A stretch of DNA of 8,185 nucleotides. Origin: CALCCV01 sp964388665. GTDB taxonomy: Bacteria; Bdellovibrionota; Bdellovibrionia; Bdellovibrionales; Bdellovibrionaceae. Position numbers and translations under genes: made by a program. The notes beneath the pieces are model-generated. The model was given only the letters and a program-made list of their open reading frames with translations, was not told the origin of the DNA and ran no database searches. Of the stretch, positions 5,921 through 8,185 are shown piece by piece. The stretch is taken from the NCBI GenBank assembly GCA_964388665.1, contig CAYMBJ010000123.1, positions 1 through 8,185 of the forward strand. Reading direction: 5' to 3'. Every line of letters starts with the position of its first letter. The stretch's first letter is position 1.

Positions 5921-7023
5921 GCGCCGTACGGCCTGTATTCCATCCCCAGGTCTTTTGCTACTGGTTCATAGCAGACAAAGCCATTGTATACATTGATGCC
6001 TTTTCTGAGTGGCAAATTCTTCTCGACCGCAGTTTCCAGACCCATCGCCGCAATCATCGACGCATATTTGAGAGTGACATTTGTCAAAGCATAGGTAGAC
6101 GTGCGTGGAACCACGCCCGGCATATTGGGCACGCAGTAATGAATAACGCCGTCCACCTCGTATGTGGGCTGTTGATGAGAGGTCGGTCGACAGGTTTCAA
6201 TACAACCGCCTTGATCGACAGCAACATCAGCAACAACCGACCCTTTGGACATGCGAGAGATCATATCTTTTGTCACAAGCATGGGAGCTTTGGTACCGGC
6301 AATCAAGACTGCGCCTATCAAAAGATCAGAGTCATGAACTGCCTCTTCAATATTTTTAGTATTTGAATAAAGAGTCATGCAGCGGCCTTGAAAAATATCA
6401 TCTAAATACTCAAGCCGTGCGGTATTCACATCCAGCACCGTAACATTGGCACCCAAGCCCACAGCCATTTTCGCGGCATTGGTGCCGACAACACCACCAC
6501 CAATAATAGTAACCTTGGCCGGTCTCACTCCGGTGACTCCACCAAGTAAAATGCCTTTACCACCGTGGTCTTTTTGCAAATAGAAGGCCCCAATTTGCGT
6601 AGCCATACGACCGGCAACTTCAGACATTGGCGTCAAGAGCGGCAAGGAGCCATCTTCTAACTGAATCGTTTCATAGGCCACTGACTTGACTTTGCGCTCA
6701 GCCAAAACTTTTGTGAGCTTTGGTTCAGCGGCCAAATGCAAATAAGTGTACATGATTTGCTTTTCCTGCATCAATTCATATTCGTCAGGAAGTGGCTCCT
6801 TCACTTTCACTATCATTTGCGCTTTGGCATACACTTCTTTTTTTGTATCCAAAATTGTTGCACCTGCAGCTTCGTAGTGTTCATTGGTGATGAGGGAACC
6901 AAGGCCAGCGTCCTTTTCGACATAGACCGTGTGTCCTTCTCTCACTAATTGCGCAACGCCCGCCTCGGTCATGCCGACTCGATTTTCGCTGATCTTGATC
7001 TCTTTTGGAACTCCGATAATCAT
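5917..7023 (-). CDS. ald: Alanine dehydrogenase (NAD-dependent, EC 1.4.1.1)
   Basis: Cytoplasmic enzyme that reversibly oxidises L-alanine with NAD+ to pyruvate, ammonia and NADH; usually catabolic, letting cells use alanine for carbon and nitrogen. The 368-residue product is full length for the family. Residues known from the Mycobacterium tuberculosis enzyme fall at the same numbers: Arg15 and Lys75 (substrate), His96 and Asp270 (catalysis), the glycine-rich GGGVVG (175-180) and Asp198 (NAD ribose). The N-terminal block MIIGVPKEIK and the region PNMPGVVPRTST are family signatures. Pyridine-nucleotide transhydrogenase alpha is related but longer and lacks this pattern. The ATG has an AGAGG site six bases away (plus 7030-7034) and follows a separate -10 candidate, so it is probably transcribed independently of lpxC, 130 bases upstream. 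Its TAA overlaps the stop of the comEC-like gene. Confidence 0.97.
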   Translation of the reverse strand: MIIGVPKEIKISENRVGMTEAGVAQLVREGHTVYVEKDAGLGSLITNEHYEAAGATILDTKKEVYAKAQMIVKVKEPLPDEYELMQEKQIMYTYLHLAAEPKLTKVLAERKVKSVAYETIQLEDGSLPLLTPMSEVAGRMATQIGAFYLQKDHGGKGILLGGVTGVRPAKVTIIGGGVVGTNAAKMAVGLGANVTVLDVNTARLEYLDDIFQGRCMTLYSNTKNIEEAVHDSDLLIGAVLIAGTKAPMLVTKDMISRMSKGSVVADVAVDQGGCIETCRPTSHQQPTYEVDGVIHYCVPNMPGVVPRTSTYALTNVTLKYASMIAAMGLETAVEKNLPLRKGINVYNGFVCYEPVAKDLGMEYRPYGA

Positions 7024-7080
7024 AATTTGCCTCTCATTTTCTTTTTTCTCTTTATTTTCTAAACTGTACTTCTATTATCT

Positions 7081-7117
7081 TGAACGTTCATTTTTAGTGA
7101 ATTTTATCTTTATTATA
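7081..7117 (-). promoter_or_regulatory. Candidate ald promoter with 10-base palindrome
   Basis: On the minus strand a perfect -10 TATAAT occupies plus 7112-7117, within the lpxC-ald gap. The best -35 at 17 bases (TTTAGC) is weak. A perfect palindrome TGAACGTTCA (7081-7090) lies about 22 bases downstream of the -10, around +15 to +25 of the expected transcript, where a bound repressor could block initiation or escape. The regulator is unknown. Confidence 0.4.
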
Positions 7118-7153
7118 AAATTAAAACATCCTGTGCTAAAGCAATGTCTCCAT

Positions 7154-8065
7154 TTAATGTTCTCCGAGATTCCAATCCTGAAACTGACGCTCCATTGCTG
7201 CAATGTCAGCGCCCAACTCCACATGCCGATAGGAGTCTTCAGACAGGCGAATCTTCTTCACCAGCTTGCTCATCATGTCATGCCCCGCCTTAAAGAGCAC
7301 CAAATGACCCATCAGCGGCATTCCCAATGTGACCAGATCGCCCAAGGCATCCAAAGTTTTGTGGCGCACAAATTCGTCAGGCCATCGCAGACCTTCAGGA
7401 TTCAATATGGATTTGTCATCAAGAGCAATTGCATTTTCTAGGGATCCGCCCTTTGCTAAGCCACTCGCCTGCAATGCCTTGATGTCTTTTAAAAAGCCAA
7501 ACGTCCGAGCTGGCGCGAGCTCTCTGGCAAAAGATTCCTCATGAATATCCATGTCCAGCTTCTGGCGCCCAATTTCGGGATGATTAAAATCGATGGTTAC
7601 CGTCAGGCGCAGACCATGGTAGGGCAAAACATAAGCATGCTTATCGCCTTCCGAATAGGAAATGGGCTCGGTGATATAGCAATACTTTCGCGGCTGATCG
7701 AGCTCAACCACACCAGCTGCCAATATTGCCGATAAAAAATACTGAGCACTGCCGTCACAAATCGGAATTTCTGGCCCATCCAATTCAATAAAAATATTGT
7801 CAATTCGAAGCGCCGACAAGGTGGCGACACAATGTTCGATAGTTGCCACGGCAAAGCGATCACTACCAATAGAAGTCTGATAACTTGTGGCCTGAACGCG
7901 ATCCACATCCACCTTAATGGCAGGAGATCCCGGCATATCTCTGCGCACAAACCAGACGCCTGTGTCTGCCGGCGCCGGTCTGAACGTCAGCCGACAGGAG
8001 TCGCCGGAGTGTATACCAACGCCTTGTACCTCTGCCTTTTTCCGAATGGTCTTTTGCAAAAACAT
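7154..8065 (-). CDS. lpxC: UDP-3-O-acyl-N-acetylglucosamine deacetylase
   Basis: Zinc enzyme catalysing the committed step of lipid A synthesis: removal of the N-acetyl group from UDP-3-O-acyl-GlcNAc in the cytoplasm. The 303-residue length is normal. Motifs in order: GIHSG (17-21), TIEHCVATLSAL (75-86, with catalytic Glu77 and zinc ligand His78), CDGSA (103-107), ARTFGF (186-191), GLAKGGSLENAI (202-213), DEFVRHKTLDALGDL (230-244, zinc ligands His235 and Asp239) and FKAGHDMMSKLV (258-269, catalytic His262). All catalytic and metal-binding residues are present. It is not fused to FabZ. The ATG at 8065 fits the family N-terminus, but there is no clear Shine-Dalgarno before it. Upstream lie a possible promoter and a palindrome; downstream ald is on the same strand. 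Confidence 0.97.
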   Translation of the reverse strand: MFLQKTIRKKAEVQGVGIHSGDSCRLTFRPAPADTGVWFVRRDMPGSPAIKVDVDRVQATSYQTSIGSDRFAVATIEHCVATLSALRIDNIFIELDGPEIPICDGSAQYFLSAILAAGVVELDQPRKYCYITEPISYSEGDKHAYVLPYHGLRLTVTIDFNHPEIGRQKLDMDIHEESFARELAPARTFGFLKDIKALQASGLAKGGSLENAIALDDKSILNPEGLRWPDEFVRHKTLDALGDLVTLGMPLMGHLVLFKAGHDMMSKLVKKIRLSEDSYRHVELGADIAAMERQFQDWNLGEH

Positions 8066-8074
8066 GATGCACTA

Positions 8075-8104
8075 GAGCTAACACTGTCTCTTGAATTCTG
8101 TAAA
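8075..8104 (-). promoter_or_regulatory. Weak candidate lpxC promoter
   Basis: On the minus strand TTTACA (plus 8099-8104) matches the -35 consensus at five of six positions. An 18-base spacer leads to TAGCTC (plus 8075-8080), a poor -10 preceded by TGT as in an extended -10. Use of this promoter would put the transcript start within a few bases of the lpxC ATG. The poor -10 keeps confidence low. Confidence 0.2.
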
Positions 8105-8137
8105 GAGGCGAAATTTATTGTCGCTATTGGCCTAGTG

Positions 8138-8150
8138 TCCTGAGTCAGGA
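8138..8150. promoter_or_regulatory. 13-base palindrome upstream of lpxC
   Basis: TCCTGAGTCAGGA has perfect 6-base arms around a single central base, 73 bases upstream of the lpxC start codon. The one-base centre rules out an RNA hairpin of all six pairs and is more like a dimeric protein-binding site. No known regulator is assigned. Confidence 0.35.
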
Positions 8151-8185
8151 TAAAATTGATATTTAATTTTTATGCAGCCTCGAAG

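Noticed and set aside
6929..7441. Plus-strand 170-codon frame across the ald-lpxC gap
   Set aside because: It is antisense to the start of ald and the end of lpxC, both confidently identified, and its product has no recognisable feature.
7603..7950. Minus-strand 115-codon frame inside lpxC
   Set aside because: It is a shifted frame of lpxC, whose own frame has every catalytic residue.

Overview
The window looks like a piece of a Gram-negative chromosome of moderate GC content. It carries LPS biosynthesis and export genes (lpxC, lptF), two periplasm-directed proteins (LysM and TPR types) and two natural-transformation genes (dprA and a short comEC-like gene). The general style (LpxC, NAD-linked alanine dehydrogenase, a LysM/TPR/dprA cluster, mixed codon use) fits the Bdellovibrionota or another former deltaproteobacterial group. 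That placement is inference from gene content; nothing in the window proves the taxon. I see no rRNA, tRNA, CRISPR array, insertion sequence, integrase or phage gene.

Layout, left to right. lptF (131-1219, +) encodes an LPS-export permease; it has a good -10 hexamer only 9 bases before its GTG and no Shine-Dalgarno. A convergent gap (1220-1462) with overlapping inverted repeats separates it from three minus-strand genes. In transcription order these are a small secreted TPR protein (4429 to 3917), a secreted LysM protein (3837 to 2578) and dprA (2461 to 1463). Gaps of 79 and 116 bases fit an operon, though the second gap holds two inverted repeats. A 384-base divergent gap (4430-4813) contains a candidate promoter, a consensus DnaA box and a GC-rich hairpin-forming stretch. 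The comEC-like gene (maximal frame 4814-5920, +) follows; its 5' part contains a degenerate hexanucleotide repeat. It ends in the same TTAA as the alanine dehydrogenase gene ald (7023 to 5917, -). Upstream of ald lies lpxC (8065 to 7154, -), with a palindrome in its leader region.

Working together: DprA loads RecA onto incoming single-stranded DNA and ComEC is the inner-membrane DNA channel, so the two central transcription units form a divergent DNA-uptake module. The LysM and TPR proteins sharing the dprA strand point to an envelope-facing function. LpxC commits lipid A synthesis and LptF is one of the two permease subunits that extract finished LPS from the inner membrane; the two genes bracket the window but are not co-transcribed. 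Ald converts L-alanine to pyruvate and ammonia and is a metabolic neighbour without an obvious link to the rest.

Most of the window is recognisable core or accessory-core material. The less ordinary points are a ComEC-like protein without the usual nuclease and OB domains, a DprA without the C-terminal winged helix, the DnaA box beside the dprA operon promoter, the hexanucleotide repeat in the comEC-like 5' region and the shared stop codons of comEC-like and ald. I did not find a clearly undescribed system.
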